DNA of 37,130 nucleotides. It comes from Natrialbaceae archaeon. Lineage in GTDB: Archaea; Halobacteriota; Halobacteria; Halobacteriales; Natrialbaceae. How positions within the stretch are numbered: the first letter of the stretch is position 1; each line of letters opens with the position of its first letter. Both the position numbers and the translations under genes were made by a program. The notes under the pieces are model-generated. The model worked only from the letters and a program-made list of their open reading frames with translations. It searched no databases and was not told the origin of the DNA. Shown here piece after piece: positions 7,808 through 15,569 of this stretch. Location: assembly GCA_003559215.1 (NCBI GenBank), contig PWMF01000214.1, forward strand, positions 1 to 37,130. The letters are read 5' to 3'.

Positions 7808-9751
7808 TCAGTCGTCGCTCGGTGCTGCAGCACCGCTGTCGCCGGCGCTGACCCCGGTACCGGGGCCGATCTCGATCTCGAGTGCCTCGAGTTTCTCGTC
7901 GGGGACGACGCCGTCGACCCAGCCGCGGTGTTCGTAGTACTCCTCTTTCATCTCCTCGAGTTCGCAGTACTCGCCCTCGCTTGCGCCCTGACCGGGCGTG
8001 CCGCCCTCCTCGAGGAAGACCTCGGGCAGGGAGTCGTCGTCGCCGTCGAAGCCGACGAGGTTGTTGTAGTACCGCTCGAGGTTGTAGATGCGCTCGCCGG
8101 TCTCCATCAGCTCGTCCTCGGTGACGTCGAACCCGGTCATCCCGTTGTACTGGTCGACGTACTCCTCGATACCCTCGGCGAAGGCGTTGAACTTGCAGAT
8201 GTCGAACGAGTCGGAGATGGCGTGGAGGTCCTGGAACTCGGCGGTGAGTTCACCCTTGCCCTCGTGCTCGTAGGGGTCGACCTTCTCTGGGATGCCCAGA
8301 ATTTCGGCGGCGGGGGTGTAGCCGCGCAGGTGGCAGGCGCCGCGGTTCGAAGTGGCGTAGCCGATCCCCATCCCCTTCATGCAGCGGGGGTCGTAGGCCG
8401 CGATCGACTGGCCCTTGACGTCGAGCCGGCAGTCGTGGGCGTCGATCGCGTCGGCGAACCGCTCCTGGCCTTCCGCGAGCAGATCCGGAAGCTCGCCGTC
8501 GCGGTTGGCGATGCGCTCGATCATCTCGATCATCTCGTCGGCGTCGCCCCACTCCATTCCCTCGTCGACGTCGTCGAGCTTACCCTCTTCGGTGGCGTCC
8601 ATCGCCATCGCCATGATGTTGCCCGCCTCGATCGTGTCGATCCCCATGTCGTTGCAGCGATCGATCATCACCGCGATCTTGTCGCGATCATCGTTCAGCG
8701 AGTTCGTTCCGAGCGCCCAGGCGGACTCGTACTCGAACGACTCCATCCGGACGTTCATCTCCTCGCCCTTGTGCATCACGTCGACCTCGACTTCCTTCTT
8801 GCAGGCGACGGGACAGGAGTGACAGGTCGGCTCGTCGACGAGGATGTTCTCGCGGACGTTCTCGCCGCTGATGCGCTCGGCGTCGATGACGTTCTCGCCG
8901 CCCTGTTCGGCGTCGTTGTAGGAGATCGCCGAGGTGTACCGACCGTTCTTCGTCGGATGGCCGTCCATCTCCTCGGTGATGTTCATCAGGACGTTGGTGC
9001 CGTACATCGAGAGCCCGCCCTCGTTGGGCGCGGTGACGTCGGACTCGGTGATCGCCTGCATCGCCTGCTGGTGGCCCTCCTTGAACGTCTCCGGGTCGGC
9101 GGGCTGGGGCATCTTCGTGTTGGACTTGATGACGACCGCCTTGAGGTTCTTCGAGCCGGCGACACAGCCCGTGCCGCCCCGGCCGGAGGCACGGTCGTCC
9201 TCGTTCATGATGCAGGCGTACCGGACCTGGTTCTCGCCGCCGTCACCGATCGCCATGATCGAGAGGTTCTTGCCGTACTGGCCGTCGACCTCCTCCTCGA
9301 TCGTATCGCGGGTCTCGTGGACGCCCTTCCCCCAGAGGTGGGAGGCGTCCCGGAGTTCGACCTCGCCGTCCTCGATGTAGGCGTAGACCGGCTCGTCGGC
9401 CTCGCCCTCGAACAGCAGGCCGTCGAACCCGGCCCACTTCAGTCGGGCGCCCGACCAGCCGCCGTGGTGGCTGTCGGTGACCGTCCCGGTCAGCGGCGAC
9501 TTCGTACAGATGGCGATCCGACCGCTCATCGTTACCTGCGTCCCCGACAGCGGGCCGTTCATGAACGCCAGCAGGTTGTCCGGCCCGAGCGGGTCGACGT
9601 CCGTCCCCTGTTCGAAAACGTACTTTACCCCCAGTCCGCGCGCACCGATATACTTCCGCGCGTCCTCCTCGTCGATACCCTCGTAATTTACCTCGCCCTC
9701 GCTGAGGTCGATGCGTGCGACGTTGTCTTGGAATCCGCCGATCTCGGTCAT
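7808..9751 (-). CDS. Tungsten-dependent aldehyde:ferredoxin oxidoreductase family protein
   Basis: This cytoplasmic enzyme of 647 residues should oxidise aldehydes to acids and reduce ferredoxin, using a bis-pterin tungsten cofactor and one [4Fe-4S] cluster. Seen: the N-terminal pterin domain with GARGLGVKY (36-44) and GRIAICTKSPLTGT, the cluster cysteines Cys310, Cys313 and Cys317 (CxxCxxxC) with a fourth at Cys519, and the second pterin motif DPRCMKGMG...TSNRGACH around 454-473. Length fits the family (about 600-650). Haloarchaeal members are often of uncertain substrate. A small gene follows and is probably in the same transcript. A perfect 18-bp palindrome lies 57-74 bases upstream. Electrons from this enzyme and from PorAB would enter the same ferredoxin pool. 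Confidence 0.95.
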   Translation of the reverse strand: MTEIGGFQDNVARIDLSEGEVNYEGIDEEDARKYIGARGLGVKYVFEQGTDVDPLGPDNLLAFMNGPLSGTQVTMSGRIAICTKSPLTGTVTDSHHGGWSGARLKWAGFDGLLFEGEADEPVYAYIEDGEVELRDASHLWGKGVHETRDTIEEEVDGQYGKNLSIMAIGDGGENQVRYACIMNEDDRASGRGGTGCVAGSKNLKAVVIKSNTKMPQPADPETFKEGHQQAMQAITESDVTAPNEGGLSMYGTNVLMNITEEMDGHPTKNGRYTSAISYNDAEQGGENVIDAERISGENVRENILVDEPTCHSCPVACKKEVEVDVMHKGEEMNVRMESFEYESAWALGTNSLNDDRDKIAVMIDRCNDMGIDTIEAGNIMAMAMDATEEGKLDDVDEGMEWGDADEMIEMIERIANRDGELPDLLAEGQERFADAIDAHDCRLDVKGQSIAAYDPRCMKGMGIGYATSNRGACHLRGYTPAAEILGIPEKVDPYEHEGKGELTAEFQDLHAISDSFDICKFNAFAEGIEEYVDQYNGMTGFDVTEDELMETGERIYNLERYYNNLVGFDGDDDSLPEVFLEEGGTPGQGASEGEYCELEEMKEEYYEHRGWVDGVVPDEKLEALEIEIGPGTGVSAGDSGAAAPSDD

Positions 9752-9796
9752 TGTAACGTATGATCAGTACATTCGTCCCGAGGCTTGTTAGGTGTT

Positions 9797-9828
9797 GCCG
9801 TAATAGGGTAACTGATATCAGTTACGGC
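9797..9828. promoter_or_regulatory. Palindromic operator-like site upstream of AOR
   Basis: GTAACTGATATCAGTTAC at 9808-9825 is a perfect 18-bp palindrome. An outer inverted pair, GCCGTAA (9797-9803) and TTACGGC (9822-9828), overlaps it. On the minus strand a TATA-like CCTATTACGG lies directly between the palindrome and the AOR start. A dimeric regulator bound here would touch the TFB-recognition/TATA region. A half-site GTTAC recurs just before the ATG. Confidence 0.6.
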
Positions 9829-9919
9829 GGGTTGCGTGGGCGTTCCGACTGCGGCCGCCGGAGGACGGCGTAAAGACGTCTCTGGTGTACACTCGTATCG
9901 AACACGATCCGAACTCCGA

Positions 9920-10315
9920 CTACTCGTTAAGGTGAGAGCGGTATCCCTTCGGCTCGAACCCGCGCCGGCAGATCACGCGCTTCTGTCCAACCGTGATCGC
10001 GCTGACCTGGTCCTCATCCTCCATCTGTTCGACGACCTCGCGCAGGTGTTCCTCCGACCAGTTGGTCTCCTCGAGAACCGTCGATTCGTCGACGCGCCCG
10101 CCGCGTTTGACGAGCAGGCGCAACACCTTGTCGTCGTCGTGGAGCTGGCGATCGTCCGTACCGTACTCGATCTGTTCGGCGTAGCTCAGCGTTTCGTTTC
10201 GCTGCTCCTCGCTCGACTTCGTCTCCGTCTCCGTGCCGGAATCGGTGTCGTCGGCGTCGGCCGGCTCGTTCGACCAGAGCGACGAGAGCCGTGTCCAGAG
10301 CGTGTTAAATACCAT
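9920..10315 (-). CDS. Winged helix-turn-helix protein
   Basis: This 131-residue acidic protein has a poorly conserved N-terminal third (D/E/T-rich) and a C-terminal winged-helix domain at about 55-120. The pattern is DDDKVLRLLVKRGGRVDESTVLEETNWSEEHLREVVEQMEDEDQV, then a wing ITVGQKRVICRRGFEP, here given as two separated blocks. It resembles haloarchaeal MarR-like HTH proteins that end in a basic RRGFEP tail. A strong ribosome-binding site, GGAGGAGAT, lies just upstream of the ATG, so this transcript is not leaderless. It is convergent with nothing and stands alone. A role as a regulator of AOR is possible but unsupported. Confidence 0.82.
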   Translation of the reverse strand: MVFNTLWTRLSSLWSNEPADADDTDSGTETETKSSEEQRNETLSYAEQIEYGTDDRQLHDDDKVLRLLVKRGGRVDESTVLEETNWSEEHLREVVEQMEDEDQVSAITVGQKRVICRRGFEPKGYRSHLNE

Positions 10316-10625
10316 CTGTTGATCTCCTCCGCTGTAAGTACCGCTGCTTGAACGTCGGTATACCTTGCACTTGTGTTCGGTCCGTTATATACTTGGTCTG
10401 CTGTCGAGTTCGGTTTGTGCTCATGCGATCCCGGCCGAATAGCGACGGCCTTGCGAGGCGCAAGTCGGCCGAACGAGTTCGTGAGGACGGCGGAGTCCGT
10501 CGCTCCCGTCACCGCGACGGTATCGCGGTGGGTGTTCAACCCCGTGCGAGTCCCGGTCGGGTCTCGAGCGTGTCGTACGAACGAGAGGACATCGGAGAAA
10601 GAAACAGTTCCGGATCGCGCCGAGT
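10316..10625. other. Intergenic region with promoter elements and a small hairpin
   Basis: The 310 bases hold minus-strand TATA candidates for the winged-helix gene (around 10357-10364 and 10386-10396) and its GGAGGAGAT site at 10321-10329. A short hairpin CTTGCG-AGG-CGCAAG lies at 10450-10464. The rest shows no supported gene. Open frames on the plus strand are arginine-rich. Confidence 0.45.
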
Positions 10626-11432
10626 TTACCTGCTGGTCGCGGTGACCGTCTCGAGATAGGTTTCGGCCAGTGCCTCGAGCGCTTCGTGGTGGTTCGCCGA
10701 GTGCGGTGCCGTCAGCGGCGAGATGCTGATCCGGCCCTCGGCGACGGCCCGTCGGTCCGTCCCCTCGGGATCCGGGATCGTCTCCGGATCCATCGACTCC
10801 CAGATCCGGTCGGTGAGGTGAACGGCGTCGCCGTTTCGCTCGGCGTCCATCTCGTAGCGCTTCGACGGCTGCGTGATCTCGATCGGTGCGGGATCCGTGT
10901 CCGGCAGGGGAACGTTGACGTTCAGGTACGCCGCGTGATCGAAGATTCCCGCCTCGAGGGCGTGTTCGGCGAGGTAGGAGGTGACGCGGGTCGCCTCCTC
11001 GAAGTCGGTGGGCTCGACCTCGAGTTCGTCGAACGTGATGTCACCTAGCGGGACGTACAGCGAGGTCGCGATCGCTGGCACGTCAAAGAAGGCGGCTTCG
11101 ACGGCCGCGCTGATCGTCCCCGACCGGCCGAGCACGTACTCGCCGAGATTCGCCCCCTCGTTACAGCCGGCGACGACGAGATCCGGCTCGGGGCCGAGTT
11201 CGGCCAGCCCGGCGACGACGCAGTCGGCCGGCGTCCCCTCGACGGCGTAGCCGAGTTCGTGCTCTCGAACGTCGACCGCGTGCGACATCGATCTGCCGCA
11301 GGCGCTCTGATCGTTCGCGGGCGCCACGACGGTGACGTTCGCGTGCTCGGCGAGGGCGTCGTGGAGCGCTTTGATTCCCGTGCTGTCGATCCCGTCGTCG
11401 TTAGTCAGCAGGATCTCGAGGGTGTCGCTCAT
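10626..11432 (-). CDS. surE: 5'/3'-nucleotidase SurE
   Basis: SurE is a metal-dependent phosphatase that removes phosphate from nucleoside 5'- and 3'-monophosphates and some polyphosphates. Seen: the N-terminal metal site LLTNDDGID with the paired aspartates, NDQSACGRSMSH matching the serine/glycine loop, and AGCNEGANLG matching the conserved NxGxN motif. The 268-residue length fits the family. It lies 48 bases downstream of the methyltransferase gene on the same strand, so it is probably the third gene of the tyrA operon. I see nothing unusual in its active site. Confidence 0.95.
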   Translation of the reverse strand: MSDTLEILLTNDDGIDSTGIKALHDALAEHANVTVVAPANDQSACGRSMSHAVDVREHELGYAVEGTPADCVVAGLAELGPEPDLVVAGCNEGANLGEYVLGRSGTISAAVEAAFFDVPAIATSLYVPLGDITFDELEVEPTDFEEATRVTSYLAEHALEAGIFDHAAYLNVNVPLPDTDPAPIEITQPSKRYEMDAERNGDAVHLTDRIWESMDPETIPDPEGTDRRAVAEGRISISPLTAPHSANHHEALEALAETYLETVTATSR

Positions 11433-11480
11433 ACCGACAGCCTCGGACGGGGGCGCGAAAAGGGCTCCGGAAGGGGCGAC

Positions 11481-12947
11481 CTATCCGATTCGGTCGACGA
11501 TCGTCTCCTCGTCGACGACCAGGTTGTACGCCCCCTCGTCGTCGTTCCAGAGAACCAGAATCCCCTCGAAGGTGAGCACCTCGCCGTAGTCGGCCTCGAG
11601 CAGCGGCCGGTTGAGCGAACTCTCCCGCGTGAGGACCGCGTAGTGATCGACGGTCTCGCTGCCGTCGCTAATCTTGAACAGCGGGTTCGCGTCCTCGGCC
11701 GAAAGCGAGCGGCTGAGCTTCGCCGCGGCGAGGTCGACCCGGTTCGTGACGTGGCGCTCCGTTTCGGCCATCTTCGCCCAGTCGCTGGTCTCGAGGTCGA
11801 TCTCGATCCGACGCTTCCCGTCCAGACGGAGCAGCGAGTAGGAGAACTGGACGTCGACGTTGACGAACTCGCCGGGGGCGTGGTCGGCGTCGTCCTCGGG
11901 CGTCGCTTCGTCGAGCTGTCGCTGGAACGACGGCACCGCCAGATCGGGGCGGGCGTCGAACGACCAGCCCCGGTCGGTCGGCGTCGCGCCGGGCCAGAGC
12001 CGAACCGTCGGGCCGTAGACCGTGACCTCGCTGGCCGACCCGTCGCCCGCGCTCGAGGGATCGATCGTCGTCCCCTCGAGATCGCGCTCGAGCGCCCGGA
12101 GTTCGATGCTCGTGTTCTTGTCCGCGGGCGCCATTCCGAGAAGAGTACCGTCGGGCTTGAGGGCCTCGAGCGCCGAGCGGGCGACCGCCTCGGCGTCCGC
12201 CAGTTCGCTCAGGACGTTGCAGGCGAGCACGAGATCGAACCCCTCGCCGTCGCCGATCGAATCGAGGTCGACGTCCTCGACGGGTTCGCGGTGAATCGTC
12301 GGGTGGACGTTCCGACCCGTCTCCTCGAGCAGCCCGTCGAGGACATCGGCGGCCGCGCTGGGTTCGATCGCGTGGTACTCGAGGACAGCGTCGTCGGGAA
12401 GGTAGTCACAGAGCCCGAGGACGGGGCCGCCGACGCCGGCGCCGACGTCGAGCACACGAAGCTCTCGGTCTAGCAGACCCCGCTCGGCCAGATCGTCGAG
12501 CGCGTACTGGACCGCCGCGTAGTAGCCGGGCAGGTGGTAAATCGCATAGCCCGCGGCGACGTCGTCGTCGTATTCGACGGGCCGGCCCTCGAGGTAGCGG
12601 GATTTGAACCGCCGGATCGTCGACCGCAGGAGCTGTCCCGTCCCGTCGCGGTGCCAGTCGACGCCGTAGCGGTCGACGAGCAGGTCCTCGAGTCGATCCC
12701 CGTAGCGGTCGGGAAAGCCCTCGACGGGGCCGCGACGCGGGCTCACGGGCTCGTCCCCGACCGGGACGAAGGTGCCGTCCTCGCGCTCGAGCAGGCCCAG
12801 CGAGACGGCGTCCTCCCGGAGGTGCTGGCGGACGACAGCCGGATGGGGACTTCCCTCGACGTAGTCGCAGATCTCCTCGGGATCGATCGGACGGACGTTT
12901 CGCAGGTACTTCGCGTTCGAACGGATCGCCTCTCGTTGGTCGGTCAT
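11481..12947 (-). CDS. Class I SAM-dependent methyltransferase, Rsm22-like
   Basis: This 488-residue protein has an N-terminal helical domain with a winged-helix look (about 1-130) and a central Rossmann methyltransferase domain. The SAM motif VLDVGAGVGGPVLGL falls near 165-180, with LVLACNVLSELADAEAV as the motif following the fourth strand. A C-terminal beta-rich domain of about 180 residues follows, with FEGILVLWNDDEGAYNLVV. The layout resembles archaeal proteins placed in the Rsm22 family of ribosomal small-subunit methyltransferases. I do not see the cysteine cluster found in eukaryotic Rsm22, so the target is uncertain. Its ATG overlaps the TGA of tyrA by the ATGA arrangement, implying translational coupling. 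Confidence 0.85.
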   Translation of the reverse strand: MTDQREAIRSNAKYLRNVRPIDPEEICDYVEGSPHPAVVRQHLREDAVSLGLLEREDGTFVPVGDEPVSPRRGPVEGFPDRYGDRLEDLLVDRYGVDWHRDGTGQLLRSTIRRFKSRYLEGRPVEYDDDVAAGYAIYHLPGYYAAVQYALDDLAERGLLDRELRVLDVGAGVGGPVLGLCDYLPDDAVLEYHAIEPSAAADVLDGLLEETGRNVHPTIHREPVEDVDLDSIGDGEGFDLVLACNVLSELADAEAVARSALEALKPDGTLLGMAPADKNTSIELRALERDLEGTTIDPSSAGDGSASEVTVYGPTVRLWPGATPTDRGWSFDARPDLAVPSFQRQLDEATPEDDADHAPGEFVNVDVQFSYSLLRLDGKRRIEIDLETSDWAKMAETERHVTNRVDLAAAKLSRSLSAEDANPLFKISDGSETVDHYAVLTRESSLNRPLLEADYGEVLTFEGILVLWNDDEGAYNLVVDEETIVDRIG

Positions 12948-13696
12948 TCGTGATCACCCTCCTCGCGTAGCTTCCGTGCCGCCTCCGCGTACAGATCCTC
13001 GAACTCGTCGTGGTCGGCGTCGGCGAGCGCTCGAGCGGCGTCGGCGACGGGTTCGGCGCCGTCGAAGGTCTCCTGGATGTCGGCGTAGACTCGAGGCGTT
13101 CCCTCAGTCACCCGCGCCGCGAGCGCTCGCAGTTCCTCGTAGATCGGCGTCTCGAACCCGTCGGGCACGTCTCTGGCCGCCAGCGCGAACGCGAGAACGG
13201 CGGCGTGGGTCGCCGACTGGACCGTCTCCATCGCCTCGTCGTGCTCTTCGGGCGTCGTCTCGACGAGGTCGTTGCCCCGGTCCTCGAGGGCCTCGAACAC
13301 CGCCGCGGTCGTCGGTCCCGCGTTCTCGCGGACGACCGCGATCGAGCCCGGCGCCCGTTCGGGCGCAAAGAGCGGATGGAGGCTCGCACGCTCGAGATCG
13401 GGCGCGTGGCGAGCCATCGCCGCGAGCGGGTCGGCCATCGCTCCCGAGACGTCGACTATCGCCTCTCCCGCCCGCGAGGCGTGAGCGGTGATCGCCTCGT
13501 CGGCGTGGGAGAGAGGCACCGCGATACAGACGACGTCGTAGATGTCCTCGTCCTCGATGGGAACGGCCTCGCCCCCGACGGCGTCCGCGGCCGCGACGGC
13601 GGTCGCCGGATCGACGTCGGCGAAGGCGACGTCGGCGTCGACGGCGTCGCCGAACCACGTCCCCATGGCCCCCGCGCCGACGATCAATACGTCCAT
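12944..13696 (-). CDS. tyrA: Prephenate dehydrogenase family protein (TyrA)
   Basis: This 250-residue NAD(P)-binding enzyme should oxidatively decarboxylate prephenate (or arogenate) in tyrosine synthesis. Seen: the Rossmann fingerprint MDVLIVGAGAMG at the N-terminus, an acidic strand end (VAFADVDP), AVPLSHADEAI, and HPLFAPERAPGS matching the HPLFGP substrate-binding signature of TyrA. The frame runs back to 13795, but the first 33 residues there lie before the Rossmann fold and over a probable promoter, so the ATG at 13696 is chosen. The C-terminus ends in the ATGA overlap with the methyltransferase. It is the first gene of the tyrA-methyltransferase-surE operon. It is shorter than bacterial TyrA and has no chorismate mutase or ACT domain. 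Confidence 0.9.
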   Translation of the reverse strand: MDVLIVGAGAMGTWFGDAVDADVAFADVDPATAVAAADAVGGEAVPIEDEDIYDVVCIAVPLSHADEAITAHASRAGEAIVDVSGAMADPLAAMARHAPDLERASLHPLFAPERAPGSIAVVRENAGPTTAAVFEALEDRGNDLVETTPEEHDEAMETVQSATHAAVLAFALAARDVPDGFETPIYEELRALAARVTEGTPRVYADIQETFDGAEPVADAARALADADHDEFEDLYAEAARKLREEGDHE

Positions 13697-13798
13697 TGGC
13701 GTGACGTACCCGACGGCGTCGCAAAAGGCGTTCGATCGCTCGTCCGATCCCGCAAGCACGAGGGCTATCCATGTGAGTCGAGAACCTCGACGCATCCG

Positions 13799-14038
13799 AT
13801 GACCGAGGACTCACAGTTGCCCCTCGAGCGCAGAGACGCGATACAACTCACCGGCCTGGCCGCGGTCGGCTCGCTGACTGCACTGGCCGGCTGTAGCGAC
13901 GACGACGGCGAGGACGACGACCAGATCGACCACCCCGACGAGGCGAACGACTCCAACGGTGGCGGCGGCGGCCCGGTCGACGAGGAGAACGAGACCGGCG
14001 GCAGCCCCGACGAACGGGACGACGAAAACGAGAGCTGA
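13799..14038 (+). CDS. Small Tat lipoprotein with acidic tail
   Basis: This 79-residue protein has a twin-arginine signal (ERRDAIQLTG) and lipobox LAGC with Cys32. What remains after cleavage is only about 48 residues of D, E, N, G and S. The sequence suggests a lipid-anchored, unstructured surface peptide. No domain is recognisable. Its start lies about 100 bases from the divergent tyrA start, so the two promoters share this gap. Such minimal lipoproteins are common in haloarchaea; a decayed larger lipoprotein is another possibility. Confidence 0.75.
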   Translation: MTEDSQLPLERRDAIQLTGLAAVGSLTALAGCSDDDGEDDDQIDHPDEANDSNGGGGGPVDEENETGGSPDERDDENES

Positions 14039-14153
14039 CCGCTCCCCGTCGACGGCCGCGTTCGTCCGCCTCGAGGGACTGTTCAGCGGGATACAAATAC
14101 CGTCTGCGACAGACGGCATTGGTGGTATCCGCCTCGAACATCCAGTGACGGTG

Positions 14154-14363
14154 ATGCCTGACATTGGGAGCCCGTTCGGCGTGGACCTGGCGACGACGAT
14201 CTTTGGTGCAGGACTCTCGCTGGTCGTCTCGGCCGGAGCGATGACCTACGAGGAGCAGATCACCGGCTGGACGTCGGCCGAGATGATCGGCGCCACGGGC
14301 CTCGGACTCGTCGCGGTCGGTGCGGTGCTGGGGATCGTGCTGGTGCTCGCCGGGCTTCGGTAG
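14154..14363 (+). CDS. Small two-helix membrane protein
   Basis: This 69-residue protein has two predicted transmembrane segments (about 10-30 and 45-67) joined by a short hydrophilic loop, MTYEEQITGWTS. The open frame reaches back to 13959, but the extra part overlaps the preceding lipoprotein gene and is basic, so ATG 14154 is preferred. A TATA-like ATACAAATAC lies upstream. No family is recognised. It ends ten bases from the convergent regulator gene. Confidence 0.65.
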   Translation: MPDIGSPFGVDLATTIFGAGLSLVVSAGAMTYEEQITGWTSAEMIGATGLGLVAVGAVLGIVLVLAGLR

Positions 14364-14373
14364 CGTCGATCGG

Positions 14374-14724
14374 TTACCGGCCGTCGTTTCGGTCCGATCG
14401 AACCGCCTCCTCTCGAGCCCGGAGCAGCCTCCAGGCGGCGCGGGTCGCATCGTTCGTTCGGATCCTCCCGCTTTCCGAGTCGTACTCGATCACGCCCAGG
14501 TCCGCCATCTTCGGCAGGTGCCAGTGGTAGAGCGCGACCTCGAGCCTGGTTCGCTCCGACGGTCGAACGTCGTCCCCGCGCTCGGCGAGCTCCGCGGTGA
14601 CGGCCTCGAGCGTCGTCTCGGATCGCGTCCGGAGCACGCGGAGGAGCCGCCGTCGCGTCCGGTGAGAGAGGACCTCGTAGACGCCGTCGACCGCATCGGA
14701 CGCGTCGTGACCGGGTGGTATCAT
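14374..14724 (-). CDS. Winged-helix regulator, DUF7344-like
   Basis: This 116-residue protein is a single ArsR-like winged helix. It opens with VYEVLSHRTRRRLLRVL, has a recognition region TRLEVALYHWHLPKMADLG, and a wing VIEYDSESGRIR. The wording HWHLPKMADLGVIEYD is typical of the haloarchaeal DUF7344 group. It probably acts as a cytoplasmic transcription regulator. It follows the Bat-like regulator on the same strand with a 75-base gap that holds a TATTATAAAG element, so it likely has its own promoter. The target is unknown. Confidence 0.85.
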   Translation of the reverse strand: MIPPGHDASDAVDGVYEVLSHRTRRRLLRVLRTRSETTLEAVTAELAERGDDVRPSERTRLEVALYHWHLPKMADLGVIEYDSESGRIRTNDATRAAWRLLRAREEAVRSDRNDGR

Positions 14725-14799
14725 AAATCAGGATACGCTCTCGTCCCCTTTCGACTATCGGTCGGTTACGACAACCACTTTATAATACGGCGGGGCCGC

Positions 14800-15456
14800 T
14801 CACTCCGAACGGGGAACGGGAAGGACGGCCCGGAGCACCGCGTTGGCGCCGCGGCGGACGCGCTCGGAGGCGGCCTGCTGGGAGATTCCCAGCTCGTCGG
14901 CGACCGCGGTGAGATCGGTTTCCCGCGGCACCTCGAAGTAGCCGCGCCGGACGGCGAGGACGATCGCCTCCCGCTGACCGGGCGTGAGTTCGAAGCGCCG
15001 GCCCGCCCGCGAGGCCTCCGCGAGGGGGTGGACCCGGCCGACCCGAATCGAGATCGATCGTTCGGCGCAGTACTCGGAGAACCGCTCTACCTCCTCGTTG
15101 CTCGGAAACCGGACCCTAAAGTACCAGCCCTCCTCGGTCGTCATCGCCTCGAGGACGACGGCCTCGGAGTCGGCGAGTCCCTCCAGAAGGCCGTCGGCGT
15201 CGCTGGACCACACCGCCCGGTACAGCGCGGTGCCGTCGATCCGATCGATCCGGGTGATGCTCTCGATACCCGAATCCGAGCCGACGTGGCGCTCGAACGC
15301 CTCGAATCCCTCCCCGGTCGCCCAGAAGTACGGCACGACCTGTCCCCCCACGGGGACGATCGCCTCGAGTTCGATCTCCATGTGTTCGACCGTCTCGAGG
15401 GTCGAGCCGAAGACGAACTCCTCGGTTGCGATGCTGAACTCGACGATGACGCTCAT
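14800..15456 (-). CDS. Bat-like regulator with C-terminal HTH-10 domain
   Basis: This 218-residue protein is built like haloarchaeal bacterio-opsin-activator homologues. The N-terminal part begins SVIVEFSIATEEFVFG, the start of the usual sensory beta-barrel-like domain. The C-terminal HTH-10 domain covers about 165-215, with LTPGQREAIVLAVRRGYFEVPR and then LGISQQAASERVRRGAN, the recognition helix, given here as separate blocks. It has no PAS or GAF domain, unlike Bat itself. It is divergent from the E1alpha-E1beta-lipoyl operon across a 113-base gap, which makes that operon its likeliest target. That is inference from position only. Confidence 0.88.
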   Translation of the reverse strand: MSVIVEFSIATEEFVFGSTLETVEHMEIELEAIVPVGGQVVPYFWATGEGFEAFERHVGSDSGIESITRIDRIDGTALYRAVWSSDADGLLEGLADSEAVVLEAMTTEEGWYFRVRFPSNEEVERFSEYCAERSISIRVGRVHPLAEASRAGRRFELTPGQREAIVLAVRRGYFEVPRETDLTAVADELGISQQAASERVRRGANAVLRAVLPVPRSE

Positions 15457-15532
15457 GAGGTAGTATTACGAGCGGACGAGTCATACACTGTGTGCCGTCT
15501 GTTGCGACTTTGGGGGGTCGGCGGACACCATC

Positions 15533-15540
15533 TATATGAT
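15533..15540 (+). promoter_or_regulatory. TATA box of the 2-oxoacid dehydrogenase operon
   Basis: TATATGAT is centred about 34 bases before the ATG at 15570. With the usual 26-27-base spacing transcription would begin near 15563. The potential starts at 15546 (GTG) and 15552 would then lie upstream of the mRNA, which is why 15570 is preferred. Confidence 0.5.
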
Positions 15541-15569
15541 AATTCGTGTCGATGGTGACGACATGCATC

